This document shows positions 7,901 to 15,156 of a stretch of 35,846 nt of DNA, piece after piece; positions within the stretch are counted from its first letter, which is position 1, and every line of letters starts with the position of its first letter. The notes beneath the pieces are model-generated. The model ran no database searches, had not been told where the DNA came from, and was given only the letters and a program-made list of their open reading frames with translations. This DNA comes from JBBQSN01 sp038213835 (GTDB taxonomy: Bacteria; Actinomycetota; Actinomycetes; Actinomycetales; CAWJMD01): the NCBI GenBank assembly GCA_038213835.1, contig JBBQSN010000007.1, positions 1-35,846 of the forward strand. Reading direction: 5' to 3'. Both the position numbers and the translations under genes were made by a program.

Positions 7901-9802
7901 CCGCCAGGTGGAGGCACCGAGGGTGAAGACGTCACCGACCCGCGACTCGTAGACCATCTCCTCGTCGAGCTCGCCGACCCGTCGCCCGCCCTGCTTGGTG
8001 CTCCCCGCAGCCTTCTCGCTGCCGGTGGCGAGGAAGACGCCGTACAGGCCGCGGTCGGGGATGGTGCCGCCGCTGGTGACGGCGAGCCGCTGCGCACCGG
8101 GGCGGCCGGACAGGGTGCCGGCGATCCGGTCCCAGACCACCCGCGGACGCAGCTCGGCGAACTCCTCGCTGGGGTAGCGACCGGAGAGCATGTCGAGGAC
8201 CGACTCGAGCACCGGCCGGCTCAGGGTGGCGAACGGCGCCGACCGGCGGACCAGGGCGTGCAGCTCGTCGACCTCCCAGTCGTCCATCGCGGTCATCGCG
8301 ACGACGTGCTGGGCGAGAACATCGAGCGGGTTCGCTGGCGCGCGCAACGCCTCGATCTGGGCCGAGCGCATCCGCTCGGTGACCACGGCCATCGTCACGA
8401 GGTCGGAGCGGTACTTGGGGAACATGACGCCGCGGCTGACGGCCCCCACCTGGTGCCCGGCGCGCCCCACGCGCTGCAGGCCGCTGGACACGCTGGGCGG
8501 CGACTCGACCTGGACGACGAGGTCGACCGCCCCCATGTCGATGCCGAGCTCGAGCGAGGAGGTCGCCACGACGGTGGGCAGGCGCCCGGACTTGAGGTCG
8601 TCCTCGATCAGCGCGCGCTGCTCCTTGGAGACCGAGCCGTGGTGGGCGCGGGCCAGCACCGCGGGCGCACCGCGCGAGGAGCCGGCCTGCGCCATCACCT
8701 CGGCAGGGGTGCGGCTGCTGCCGTTCGGTGCGGGCGTCGTCGGGCCGTGGGCCTCGTGGTCGTCGAGCTCTGCATCCCTGGCGCTCAACCGGTCGGCCCA
8801 GGTCTCGTTCAGCCGAGCCGTGAGCCGCTCGGCCAGCCGGCGCGAGTTGGTGAAGACCAGGGACGAGCGGGCAGGCTGGCCTTCGACCGGCGCGACGAGG
8901 TCGACCACCCGCTCCTCGACGTGCGGCCAGATCGACTGAGTCGCAGGCGCACCCGCCGCAGCGCCGGACAGGTCGGGCGAGCCGTCGTCGGTCGTGGCGG
9001 GCTGGCCGAGCTCGGTCATGTCGGCGACCGGGACGACGACGGTGAGGTCCCACTTCTTCTCCGACGGTGGCTGCACGACGGTGACGGGACGGCCGCCGTC
9101 GGCGCCCGGCTCGCGCTGGCCGGCGAGGAAGCGCGCGACCTCCTCGACCGGCCGCACGGTGGCGGACAGGCCGATCCGCTGCGCGGGACGCTCGAGCAGG
9201 GCGTCGAGCCGCTCCAGCGAGACCGCGAGGTGCGCCCCCCGCTTGGTGCCGGCGACGGCGTGCACCTCGTCGAGGATCACGGTCTCGACGCCCGCCAGCT
9301 GCTCGCGCGCCCGGGAGGTCAGCAGCAGGAACAGCGACTCGGGCGTCGTGATCAGCACGTCCGGCGGGCGCGTGGTGAAGGCCCGCCGCTCGGCGGCCGG
9401 GGTGTCGCCCGAACGCATCGCGATGCTGAGGGGACGGACCTCGACGCCCAGCCGGGCGCCGGCCTGGGCCAGGCCCGCGAGCGGCGCCCGCAGGTTGCGC
9501 TCGACGTCGCTGGCCAGGGCCTTGAGCGGCGAGATGTAGAGCACCCGGCAGCGCCGGTGCGGGTCCTCGGGGACCTCGGAGGTGGACAGCTCGTCGATCG
9601 CCCACAGGAACGCCGAGAGGGTCTTGCCGGACCCCGTGGGCGCCACGACCAGGGTGTGGTGGCCCGAGCTGATCGCCTCCCAGGCGCCCGTCTGCGCGGA
9701 GGTGGGGGCGGCGAACGCGGACGTGAACCACTCGCGCGCTGGCGCGCTGAACCGGCTCAGCACCTCGCCCGCGGTACGTGTCACGTCCGTTCCGTCAGCC
9801 AC
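4937..9802 (-). CDS. lhr: Large superfamily-2 DNA helicase Lhr
   Basis: Giant ATP-dependent 3'-to-5' helicase (1621 aa; actinobacterial Lhr proteins are usually about 1500 aa), linked to DNA repair in mycobacteria. Visible motifs are the Q-motif region PTSAQTGAW (34-42), Walker A APTGSGKT (54-61), motif Ib TTPES, DEVH (178-181), SAT (213-215), GIDMGAVDLVVQVESP and motif VI QRVGRAGHQVG. After the RecA-like domains come the winged-helix/Lhr core and a long C-terminal extension. Residues near 1390-1440 form an Arg/Ala/Gly-rich linker before the last conserved block. The GTG at 9802 gives MADGTDV; a nearby in-frame GTG is possible. A long open frame antisense to it is a GC artefact. Confidence 0.95.
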   Translation of the reverse strand: MADGTDVTRTAGEVLSRFSAPAREWFTSAFAAPTSAQTGAWEAISSGHHTLVVAPTGSGKTLSAFLWAIDELSTSEVPEDPHRRCRVLYISPLKALASDVERNLRAPLAGLAQAGARLGVEVRPLSIAMRSGDTPAAERRAFTTRPPDVLITTPESLFLLLTSRAREQLAGVETVILDEVHAVAGTKRGAHLAVSLERLDALLERPAQRIGLSATVRPVEEVARFLAGQREPGADGGRPVTVVQPPSEKKWDLTVVVPVADMTELGQPATTDDGSPDLSGAAAGAPATQSIWPHVEERVVDLVAPVEGQPARSSLVFTNSRRLAERLTARLNETWADRLSARDAELDDHEAHGPTTPAPNGSSRTPAEVMAQAGSSRGAPAVLARAHHGSVSKEQRALIEDDLKSGRLPTVVATSSLELGIDMGAVDLVVQVESPPSVSSGLQRVGRAGHQVGAVSRGVMFPKYRSDLVTMAVVTERMRSAQIEALRAPANPLDVLAQHVVAMTAMDDWEVDELHALVRRSAPFATLSRPVLESVLDMLSGRYPSEEFAELRPRVVWDRIAGTLSGRPGAQRLAVTSGGTIPDRGLYGVFLATGSEKAAGSTKQGGRRVGELDEEMVYESRVGDVFTLGASTWRIEDITHDQVLVTPAPGQPGRLPFWHGDSIGRPLELGRAVGEFVRELDALGDEPARARLTAGGLDTWAADNLLGYLREQRAATGHVPDDRTIVIERFRDELGDWRVVVHSPFGAQVHGPWALAMSAAMRDLHGLDVQAMPADDGIVLRMPDFDAGPWEQAEHHEPFDPDAAHRGSAPEVLEALLVDPGSVQQRVTDQLGGSALFAARVRECAARALLLPRRRPDRRQPLWQQRQRAASLLEVASRYPTFPIVLETVRECLQDVFDVPGLEGVLRALESGEIKVVEVTTDQPSPFARSLLFGYVAQFLYEGDSPLAERRAAALALDPDLLAELLGGDASGTRLADLLDPEQVLRTHHELQRLAEDRRARSMEEVADLLRVLGPLSQAELVGRSTGSPDDVVGWVAELAAARRAIVITIGGTERVAAAEDASRLRDALGTPLPVGLPLAFTEVVDDPLGQLVARYARTRGPFTALGLARRFGLGVAVVDQVLTRLQNGGRLVVGELLPDPARSVLGDDDTDAARQFCDAEVMRTLRRRSLAALRAEVEPVPQRELARFLPAWQQVSGRLRGAEGVLRVVEQLAGAVLPASALESLVLPARVDAYSPAMLDELTSSGEVLWCGHGELAGDDGWISLHLPDTAHLTLPVPEPVAAPRRSAAEPPDAVDEPAGTQERVLEALGTGGAFFYRALSDALARAGDRPGEQALSDALWELVWQGRLSNDTLSPLRARLRGGRTTHRARPAPARARYGRPGRPGAAGSGAAARHALARSAPPAVAGRWSLLPEPLAAPTERAALEAELLLERYGVVTRGSVAAEGRPGGFAAAYRVLAAFEESGRVRRGYFVEGLGASQFATTAAVDRLRAPGADAGVAVVLAAGDPANPYGAALPWPDTEGTHRPARKSGALVVLRDGELVLYAERGARTVLTWSTDTEALAAAGHALATVVRRGRVAGLTVQTVDGAPLLGSEHPIVVALTDAGFHATPRGLRLRG

Positions 9803-9866
9803 CCGCGCATCGTGTCACCCGGTCACGACAACCGCCCGACCGTGGCCGGGCGGACGGCGGCTCGCG

Positions 9867-10166
9867 TCAGTCCACGACCCAGCCGCCGAGCGCGAGGCCG
9901 GACGCAGAGAAGTACAGGCCCAGGAACAGCAGTGCCGCGGCGGCGGCGGACACCAGGACCGCACGGGAGGTGCGGTCCAGCACCCGGCGCCGCGCGACGA
10001 GACCCGCGACGGCCCAGATCCCGGCGGCGAGCACGACGACCGGGCCGGTCATCAGGACCACGAACGCGACCATCAGACCGGCTTCGTCCCAGCCGGTGTG
10101 CCGTCCGCTGCTCAGGTGAGGCACCACGATGGTGATCACGTAGGCGGCGAGGTAGGCGACAGCCAC
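9867..10166 (-). CDS. Small membrane protein, 5' end unresolved
   Basis: Three hydrophobic segments are visible: one beginning at the start (VAVAYLAAYVITIVV), a second LMVAFVVLMTGPVVVLAAGI, and a third AVLVSAAAAALLFLGLYF. The stop at 9867 is firm. The start is not. The protein-like frame clearly continues upstream to about 10249 (TIAYADDPVTGLPVDAG), but from there back to 10381 I find no ATG, GTG or TTG in frame. The GTG at 10166 is given as a conservative start even though it trims the first membrane helix. A non-standard start, a sequencing error or a small indel could explain this. It is divergent from DUF3046. I do not recognise the family. Confidence 0.55.
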   Translation of the reverse strand: MAVAYLAAYVITIVVPHLSSGRHTGWDEAGLMVAFVVLMTGPVVVLAAGIWAVAGLVARRRVLDRTSRAVLVSAAAAALLFLGLYFSASGLALGGWVVD

Positions 10167-10381
10167 GGCCAGCGGGACGAGCCCCCGCCGGGCCAGGTCG
10201 CCGGCGTCGACGGGGAGCCCGGTGACGGGGTCGTCGGCGTACGCGATCGTCGTGACCCGAGGGTAGGCGCTCGGGCCTGCCGCGGGGAGGCCCTTCCTGA
10301 GGCCTCCCTCCGTCGTGGACGCCCCGGGACGACCGGCCGCCTGACGTCCGCCCGACCCGTCCCGCGTGACACTCTGTGCGC

Positions 10382-10624
10382 GTGAGGCACAGCGTGTTCT
10401 GGCAGCTGATGGACGACGAGTTCGGCGCGGGCTACGCCAGGTCGGTCGCCACCGACCAGGCGCTCTCGGCGCTGGGGGGGCAGAGCGCCGACCAGGCGCT
10501 CGCGGCCGGCCACGTGCCGCGCGAGGTCTGGCAGGCGGTCTGCGAGGCGATGGACGTCCCGCCGGCACGTCGGTGGGGCCAGGAGACGGCGCCGCACGCC
10601 CGTCACGGCGAGGCGCACCGGTGA
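10382..10624 (+). CDS. DUF3046-family protein
   Basis: Small (80 aa) actinobacterial protein. The match to DUF3046 is by pattern: it starts MRHSVFWQLMDDEFG, then YARSVATDQALSALGG, ADQALAAG and VWQAVCEAMDVPP. GTG 10382 is chosen over the GTG two codons earlier because the family starts M-R-H. The function is not known to me. In mycobacteria (Rv2738c) and streptomycetes this gene normally sits directly upstream of recA. Here recA begins 16.8 kb away, so the usual pair has been separated. The stop overlaps the DUF2252 start (GTGA). Confidence 0.88.
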   Translation: MRHSVFWQLMDDEFGAGYARSVATDQALSALGGQSADQALAAGHVPREVWQAVCEAMDVPPARRWGQETAPHARHGEAHR

Positions 10625-12000
10625 GCCGGCGCGACCGCCGCGGCGAGGGGCGCAGCACCCGCTCCGAGCGGTCGGACCTCATCGTCTCCACCCTCACCGA
10701 GGCGTTCTCGGAGCTGATGGAGGCGAACCCGGCGGCGTTCCGGTCCAAGTTCCGCACCATGGCGCGCGACCCGTTCGCGTTCTACCGGGGCACCGCGTGC
10801 CTGTTCTACGCCGACCTCGGCCCGGACGGCGCCTTCGCCGGCGCCGACGACCGGTGGGTGGGCGTCGAGGGGGCCGACCGGGTCTGGATCCAGGGAGACC
10901 TGCACGCCGAGAACTTCGGCACCTACCTCGCGGCCGATGGACGGCTGGTCTTCGACGTCAACGACTTCGACGAGGCCTACCTCGGGCACTGGACGTGGGA
11001 CCTGATGCGGTTCTGCGCCTCGCTGGCCCTGCTCAGCTGGCAGAAGGCGCTGCCCGACGACGCCATCGACGACCTCGTCGGCCGGTACGTGCGCGCCTAC
11101 GTGGACCACGTCCGGCACTACCTCGAGACCGACGACGACACCGGGTGGGCGCTCACCCTGGACACCGCGCGCGGCGCGGTGCTGTCCGCGCTGCGCGAGG
11201 CCAAGCTCAGCACCCGGGTCGCACTGCTCGACGGCACGACCGTGGTCGAGGACTTCGCCCGACGGTTCGCCGACGGCCCGGGGGTGCGCCGGCTGTCGGC
11301 GTCGGAGCGCTCGCAGGTCGAGTCCGCCTTCGCGCGCTACGTGGAGACCCTGCCTGCGACGCCCGGCGACCCGGCGGTCACCTTCGACGTCCTGGACGCC
11401 GTGGGCCGCAGCGGGTTCGGCATCGGCAGCGCCGGGCTGCCGGCGTACAACGTCCTGATCGAGGGCTTCACGCAGGCGCTCGACAACGACGTCGTCCTGA
11501 CCCTCAAGCAGGGCAACGTCGCGGCGCCGAGCAGGGTGGTCGACGACCCCGAGGTCGCCGGGTACTTCCAGCACCACGGGCACCGCACCGCGCTGAGCCA
11601 GCGCGCCCTGCAGGCGCACGCCGACCGGTTCCTCGGGTGGACCGAGCTGCCCGGCACGAGCGGGGAACCGACCGGTTTCGTCGTCGCCGAGTACTCGCCG
11701 TACGAGGCCGACCTCGACTGGGGGTCGGTCGACGAACCGTCAGAGATGGTCGAGCTGGTCGAACAGCTGGGGCAGGCCACAGCCAAGATCCACTGCGTGG
11801 CCGACGACGAGTCCGAGCAGGACCTCGTGGCGGTCAGCGTCGAGCTGGTCGTGGCGGGGTGCGTCGGGGACGACGTCGACGCGCTCGTCGCCGACCTCAC
11901 CTCGTTCGCGCACGCCTACGCCGAGCAGGCCCGCACCGACCACGCCCTGTTCGTCGACGCGTTCCGCGGCGGGGTGTTCCGGCTCGTGGCCCCCGCGTGA
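10621..12000 (+). CDS. DUF2252-family protein (kinase-like fold)
   Basis: 459-aa soluble protein. The DUF2252 signature is clear: RMARDPFAFYRG-like text (TMARDPFAFYRG, 46-57), GDLHAENFG (92-100) and FDVNDFDEA (111-119). The GDLHxxNFG and DVNDFDE motifs mimic the catalytic and metal-binding loops of aminoglycoside-phosphotransferase-like kinases, so phosphotransfer is a reasonable inference. No substrate is known to me. GTG 10621 is chosen because it overlaps the DUF3046 stop and gives a natural N-terminus. An in-frame open stretch reaches much further upstream but only overlaps DUF3046. The gene is followed by the MFS transporter with another 4-bp overlap. Confidence 0.88.
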   Translation: MSRRDRRGEGRSTRSERSDLIVSTLTEAFSELMEANPAAFRSKFRTMARDPFAFYRGTACLFYADLGPDGAFAGADDRWVGVEGADRVWIQGDLHAENFGTYLAADGRLVFDVNDFDEAYLGHWTWDLMRFCASLALLSWQKALPDDAIDDLVGRYVRAYVDHVRHYLETDDDTGWALTLDTARGAVLSALREAKLSTRVALLDGTTVVEDFARRFADGPGVRRLSASERSQVESAFARYVETLPATPGDPAVTFDVLDAVGRSGFGIGSAGLPAYNVLIEGFTQALDNDVVLTLKQGNVAAPSRVVDDPEVAGYFQHHGHRTALSQRALQAHADRFLGWTELPGTSGEPTGFVVAEYSPYEADLDWGSVDEPSEMVELVEQLGQATAKIHCVADDESEQDLVAVSVELVVAGCVGDDVDALVADLTSFAHAYAEQARTDHALFVDAFRGGVFRLVAPA

Positions 12001-13325
12001 CGACCCGGCCCCCCGCGGTGCCGGACCCCGGCGTCGCCGTGCTCCTCCCGGAGGCCACGACGGCCCGGGCGGACCCGACCGCCGCACCCGGACGCACCGA
12101 TCCCCGCGTGCCCCGCAGGGTGGTCGTCCTGGTCGCGAGCCAGGTCCTCGGTGGTGTCGGCGTCGCGAGCGGCATCGCCGTCGGAGGCCTTCTGGCCCAG
12201 CAGGTCTCGGGGTCCACCTCCCTGTCCGGGCTCGCCCAGACGATGGGGGTGCTCGGGGCCGCCCTCCTGGCCGTCCCCCTGGCCGGGCTGGCCAGGCGCC
12301 GTGGACGCGGACCTGCCCTCGCCACCGGGTACGCCTGCGGCCTCGCCGGCGGCCTGCTGGCGATCGCCGCCGCCGTCACCGACCAGTTCTGGCTGCTGCT
12401 CGTGGCGACCACGCTGTTCGGCGGCGGCACGGCAGCCGGGCTGCAGGCCAGGTACGCAGCCACTGACGGTGCCCCACCGCACGTGCGCGGACGGCTGCTG
12501 GCCGTCGTCGTGTGGGCCACGACGATCGGCTCGGTCGTCGGGCCCAACCTGTCCTCGGCCGGCGGGGACCTGGGGCGCCGGCTGTCGGTGCCCGCGCTGT
12601 CGGGTCCGTACGTCTTCTCCTGCGTCGCGTTCGCCCTCGCCGCGCTGGTCGTCCTGGTCCTGCTGCGGGGGCGGGTCGACGAGCCCGCACCGGGCGACGG
12701 TGCCACTGCGACCACGGTCACGAAGCGGTCCACCGCAGAGGTGCTGCGGCTGGTGGCGTCCCTGCCCGCTGCCCGCGCGGGGCTGGTCGCGGTCGCCGGC
12801 GGCCAGGCGCTGATGGTGGCGGTGATGGTGATGACCCCCGTGCACCTCGGCGACCACGGCGCCACCCTGCGCGTCGTGGGCCTGGTGCTGAGCCTGCACA
12901 TCGCCGCCATGTACGCGCTGAGCCCGGTGGTGGGCTGGGCCACCGACCGGTTCGGCTCGGTGCCCGTGATCGGCGTCGGGGTGCTCGTCCTCGGGGCGGC
13001 AGCGGCGACGGGGGCGAGCGCAGGCCCGATGGCCCACTCGCAGATCGCGGTGGCACTGGTGCTGCTCGGGCTCGGCTGGTCCTGCACGATGGTCGCCGGG
13101 TCGGCGCTGCTCTCCTCGTCGGTGCCCGCCGAGGTGCGCACGCAGGTGCAGGGGGCGGGCGACCTGGTGGTGGGGGTCACGGCCGCGACCGCCGGAGCCC
13201 TCGCCGGACCGGTGCTCGAGCTCGCGGGCTACTCCTGGCTCAACCTCGCCGCGCTGGTGGTGCTCGTCCCCGTCGTCGCGACGGCCGTGCTCGCCCGCAG
13301 GGTCCCGTCCCCGACCGGCGCCTGA
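11997..13325 (+). CDS. Major facilitator superfamily transporter
   Basis: Integral membrane transporter of 442 aa with about 12 hydrophobic helices after a 40-residue N-terminal tail rich in Pro and Ala. Helix-rich text begins RRVVVLVASQVLGGVGVASG. The cytoplasmic loop between helices 2 and 3 carries the basic LARRRGRGPAL, and a related loop between helices 8 and 9 reads GWATDRFGSVPV, which resembles the MFS A-motif. The central loop (about residues 225-250) links the two halves. GTG 11997 overlaps the DUF2252 stop. The substrate is unknown. Coupling to DUF2252 and an SRPBCC-like protein suggests a shared small-molecule pathway, but nothing in the sequence identifies it. Confidence 0.9.
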   Translation: MTTRPPAVPDPGVAVLLPEATTARADPTAAPGRTDPRVPRRVVVLVASQVLGGVGVASGIAVGGLLAQQVSGSTSLSGLAQTMGVLGAALLAVPLAGLARRRGRGPALATGYACGLAGGLLAIAAAVTDQFWLLLVATTLFGGGTAAGLQARYAATDGAPPHVRGRLLAVVVWATTIGSVVGPNLSSAGGDLGRRLSVPALSGPYVFSCVAFALAALVVLVLLRGRVDEPAPGDGATATTVTKRSTAEVLRLVASLPAARAGLVAVAGGQALMVAVMVMTPVHLGDHGATLRVVGLVLSLHIAAMYALSPVVGWATDRFGSVPVIGVGVLVLGAAAATGASAGPMAHSQIAVALVLLGLGWSCTMVAGSALLSSSVPAEVRTQVQGAGDLVVGVTAATAGALAGPVLELAGYSWLNLAALVVLVPVVATAVLARRVPSPTGA

Positions 13326-13329
13326 CGTC

Positions 13330-13842
13330 GTGGGCGTCCTGCCGTGGGTGTGGGGCGAGGTGCCCGACCAGGTGGCCGCCGGCCGTCGGGCGGGAGAGGT
13401 GCTGCGCGCGGTGGTGGTGCGGGCCGCTCCGGCCACCGTGTTCCGGTGGCTGTGCCAGCTCAAGGTCGCCCCGTACAGCTACGACCTCGTGGACAACCTC
13501 GCTCGCCGCAGCCCGCGAGCGCTGACCCCGGGTGTCGAGCGGCTGGTGCAAGGGGAACGGGTGGCCAGGGTCTTCGTGCTGGAGTCCTTCGAGCAGGACC
13601 GGTCGATGACGCTGCGCACCGCCACGCACGGCTCGCGCCGGCTGTTCGGGGACGTCGCCATGGTCTACCGCACCGACCCGCACCCGGTCGGGACGCTCCT
13701 GCTGGTGAGCATCGAGCTGCGGGGTGGGCACCCCGCGATGCGGCTGCGTGACCTCCTCCTGGCGTGGGGCGACCTGCCGATGATGCGCAAGCAGCTGCAC
13801 ACGCTGCGTGAGCTCAGCGAGGCCGACGAGCGAGCCACCTGA
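13330..13842 (+). CDS. SRPBCC (START-like) superfamily protein, probable
   Basis: 170-aa soluble protein starting at GTG 13330, four bases after the MFS stop. The segment RAVVVRAAPATVFRWLCQL resembles the first strand and helix of polyketide-cyclase/SRPBCC domains (V-x-APxxxVFxxL), and the text then alternates strands (MTLRTATHG, LLLVSIELRG) and ends in a long helix (LPMMRKQLHTLRELS). This fold usually binds hydrophobic ligands. The family match is by pattern only. It is the last gene of the DUF3046/DUF2252/MFS run; 229 bp of regulatory sequence follow before lacI. Confidence 0.7.
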   Translation: MGVLPWVWGEVPDQVAAGRRAGEVLRAVVVRAAPATVFRWLCQLKVAPYSYDLVDNLARRSPRALTPGVERLVQGERVARVFVLESFEQDRSMTLRTATHGSRRLFGDVAMVYRTDPHPVGTLLLVSIELRGGHPAMRLRDLLLAWGDLPMMRKQLHTLRELSEADERAT

Positions 13843-13992
13843 AGAGCGTTCTGCCTCAACGGCTCTCGTCCGCGTCCTGCCCGCAGCCGAACGGTCCGGC
13901 ACCCGCCCGAACGACTTCACCAGCCCCGCCCTCGCGCCTATCCGCGGATCGTGGCCGGACCACCGGCAGGCGCGTCCCCGGACCGCCGGGGG

Positions 13993-14021
13993 TTGACCGA
14001 ATCCGGAGAACCGGGCATGGT
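13993..14021 (+). promoter_or_regulatory. Predicted promoter of the LacI/glycan operon
   Basis: TTGACC (13993-13998) and CATGGT (14016-14021) are separated by 17 bp, a good -35/-10 arrangement. The predicted start point falls near 14028, exactly where the LacI-type operator begins. The rest of the 13843-14071 gap shows no open frame I would support. Confidence 0.5.
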
Positions 14022-14027
14022 GGCTCC

Positions 14028-14042
14028 TTGTAAGCGCTTTCA
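14028..14042 (+). promoter_or_regulatory. LacI/CcpA-type operator
   Basis: TTGTAAGCGCTTTCA has the AAGCGCTT core of LacI-family operators and fits the cre consensus WTGNAANCGNWNNCW at every position. It lies 30 bp before the lacI start, just after the predicted -10, so the repressor would block initiation and control its own operon. Confidence 0.85.
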
Positions 14043-14071
14043 CCAACGGGGGTGAGAGGAGACGGACCACC

Positions 14072-15094
14072 GTGCAGCAGCGTTCCGGCACCGCCACGAT
14101 CTACTCGGTCGCCCGCCTGGCGGGGGTCTCCATCGCCTCGGTCTCCCGGGTCCTGCAGGGGTCCGCGACCGTCTCCGACACCACCCGCCGCCGCGTCCTG
14201 GAGGCCGTGGAGTCGCTCAACTACGTGCCCACCAGCGCCGCCCGCAGCCTCGCGGTGCGTCATCACGAGGCGCAGGCCCTGGTTCTCCCCGAGCTCGTCG
14301 GCCCCTACTACTCCGAGCTGCTGATGGGCTTCGAGGCGCGCGCCGCCGAGCTCGGGCACGGCGTCCTGCTGCTGCAGGCGGCGGGTCGGGACGACCTCCG
14401 CACCGCCGTCCGGCGGCTGGTCGGGCGGGTCGACGGTGTGGCCGTGATGGGGTCGTCCGCGATCCCGGAGGCCGTGGTCGAGACCGTGCGGAGCGCCAAG
14501 CCGGTCCTGCTGGTGGCCGGCGACCCCCGGCCGGGCGTCGAGGCCATCGCCACCGAGAGCGCTTCCAGCACAGTCTTTCTCACGCAGCACCTCTTCGAGC
14601 ACGGTCGCGATCGGGTGGTCTTCGTGGGCAACCCCGACGCTGCACCCGACGTCCGGGATCGGCACCGCGGGTACGTCGAGGCGCACGAGGGCCGTGGCCG
14701 CGAGCCGCGCCCGCCGGTGCGGGTCGCCTTCCGCGAGGCGAACGGCACCGCGGTCGGCGAGCAGTGGCTACGGGGCGAGATCGATGCCGACGCCCTGGTG
14801 TGCGCGAACGACGAGCTGGCCCTGTCGGTCATGCGCCGCCTGCAGGACTCCGGCGTCGACGTCCCGAAGCGACTTGCCGTCGTCGGCTTCGACGACCTGA
14901 TGACCTCTCGCTACGTGCGGCCAGGCCTCACCACGGTCAGCCAGCCGGTGCGCGAGCTCGGGGCACTGGCCGCCGAGCGACTGCACGAGCTGACCTCCGG
15001 TCGCACGCCCCACCCCGGGCTGACCGTCCTGCCCACCCGTCCCGTGCTCCGCGGGTCCTGCGGGTGCCCCGAGCAGCTCGCCGTGCCCGCCTGA
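14072..15094 (+). CDS. LacI-family transcriptional repressor
   Basis: 340-aa sugar-responsive repressor heading the glycan operon. The N-terminal helix-turn-helix and hinge helix are clear (TIYSVARLAGVSIASVSRVL at 9-28, then VLEAVESLNYVPTSAARSL). The remainder is a periplasmic-binding-protein-like effector domain ending in the typical VVGFDDLMTSRYVRPGLTTV region. The GTG start follows an AGGAG at about 14056-14060. An ideal LacI operator lies 30 bp upstream. Effector specificity cannot be read from sequence. An oligosaccharide imported by the neighbouring ABC system is the natural candidate. Confidence 0.95.
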   Translation: MQQRSGTATIYSVARLAGVSIASVSRVLQGSATVSDTTRRRVLEAVESLNYVPTSAARSLAVRHHEAQALVLPELVGPYYSELLMGFEARAAELGHGVLLLQAAGRDDLRTAVRRLVGRVDGVAVMGSSAIPEAVVETVRSAKPVLLVAGDPRPGVEAIATESASSTVFLTQHLFEHGRDRVVFVGNPDAAPDVRDRHRGYVEAHEGRGREPRPPVRVAFREANGTAVGEQWLRGEIDADALVCANDELALSVMRRLQDSGVDVPKRLAVVGFDDLMTSRYVRPGLTTVSQPVRELGALAAERLHELTSGRTPHPGLTVLPTRPVLRGSCGCPEQLAVPA

Positions 15095-15156
15095 CCCCTC
15101 GACCACCCCCGACCACCCCGCCGGCCCCCGGGCCGCCACCGAAGGAGAACACCCCG

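Noticed and set aside
5696..10135. 1479-codon open frame antisense to lhr
   Set aside because: It lies opposite a clear helicase and its text is low-complexity (Gly, Arg, Val, Asp, His) with no domain. It is a by-product of very high third-position GC.
14555..14570. A second AGCGCTT-containing LacI-like site inside lacI
   Set aside because: Its left half departs from the consensus and the bases are explained by the codons for Glu-Ser-Ala-Ser. Only the 14028 site has promoter context.
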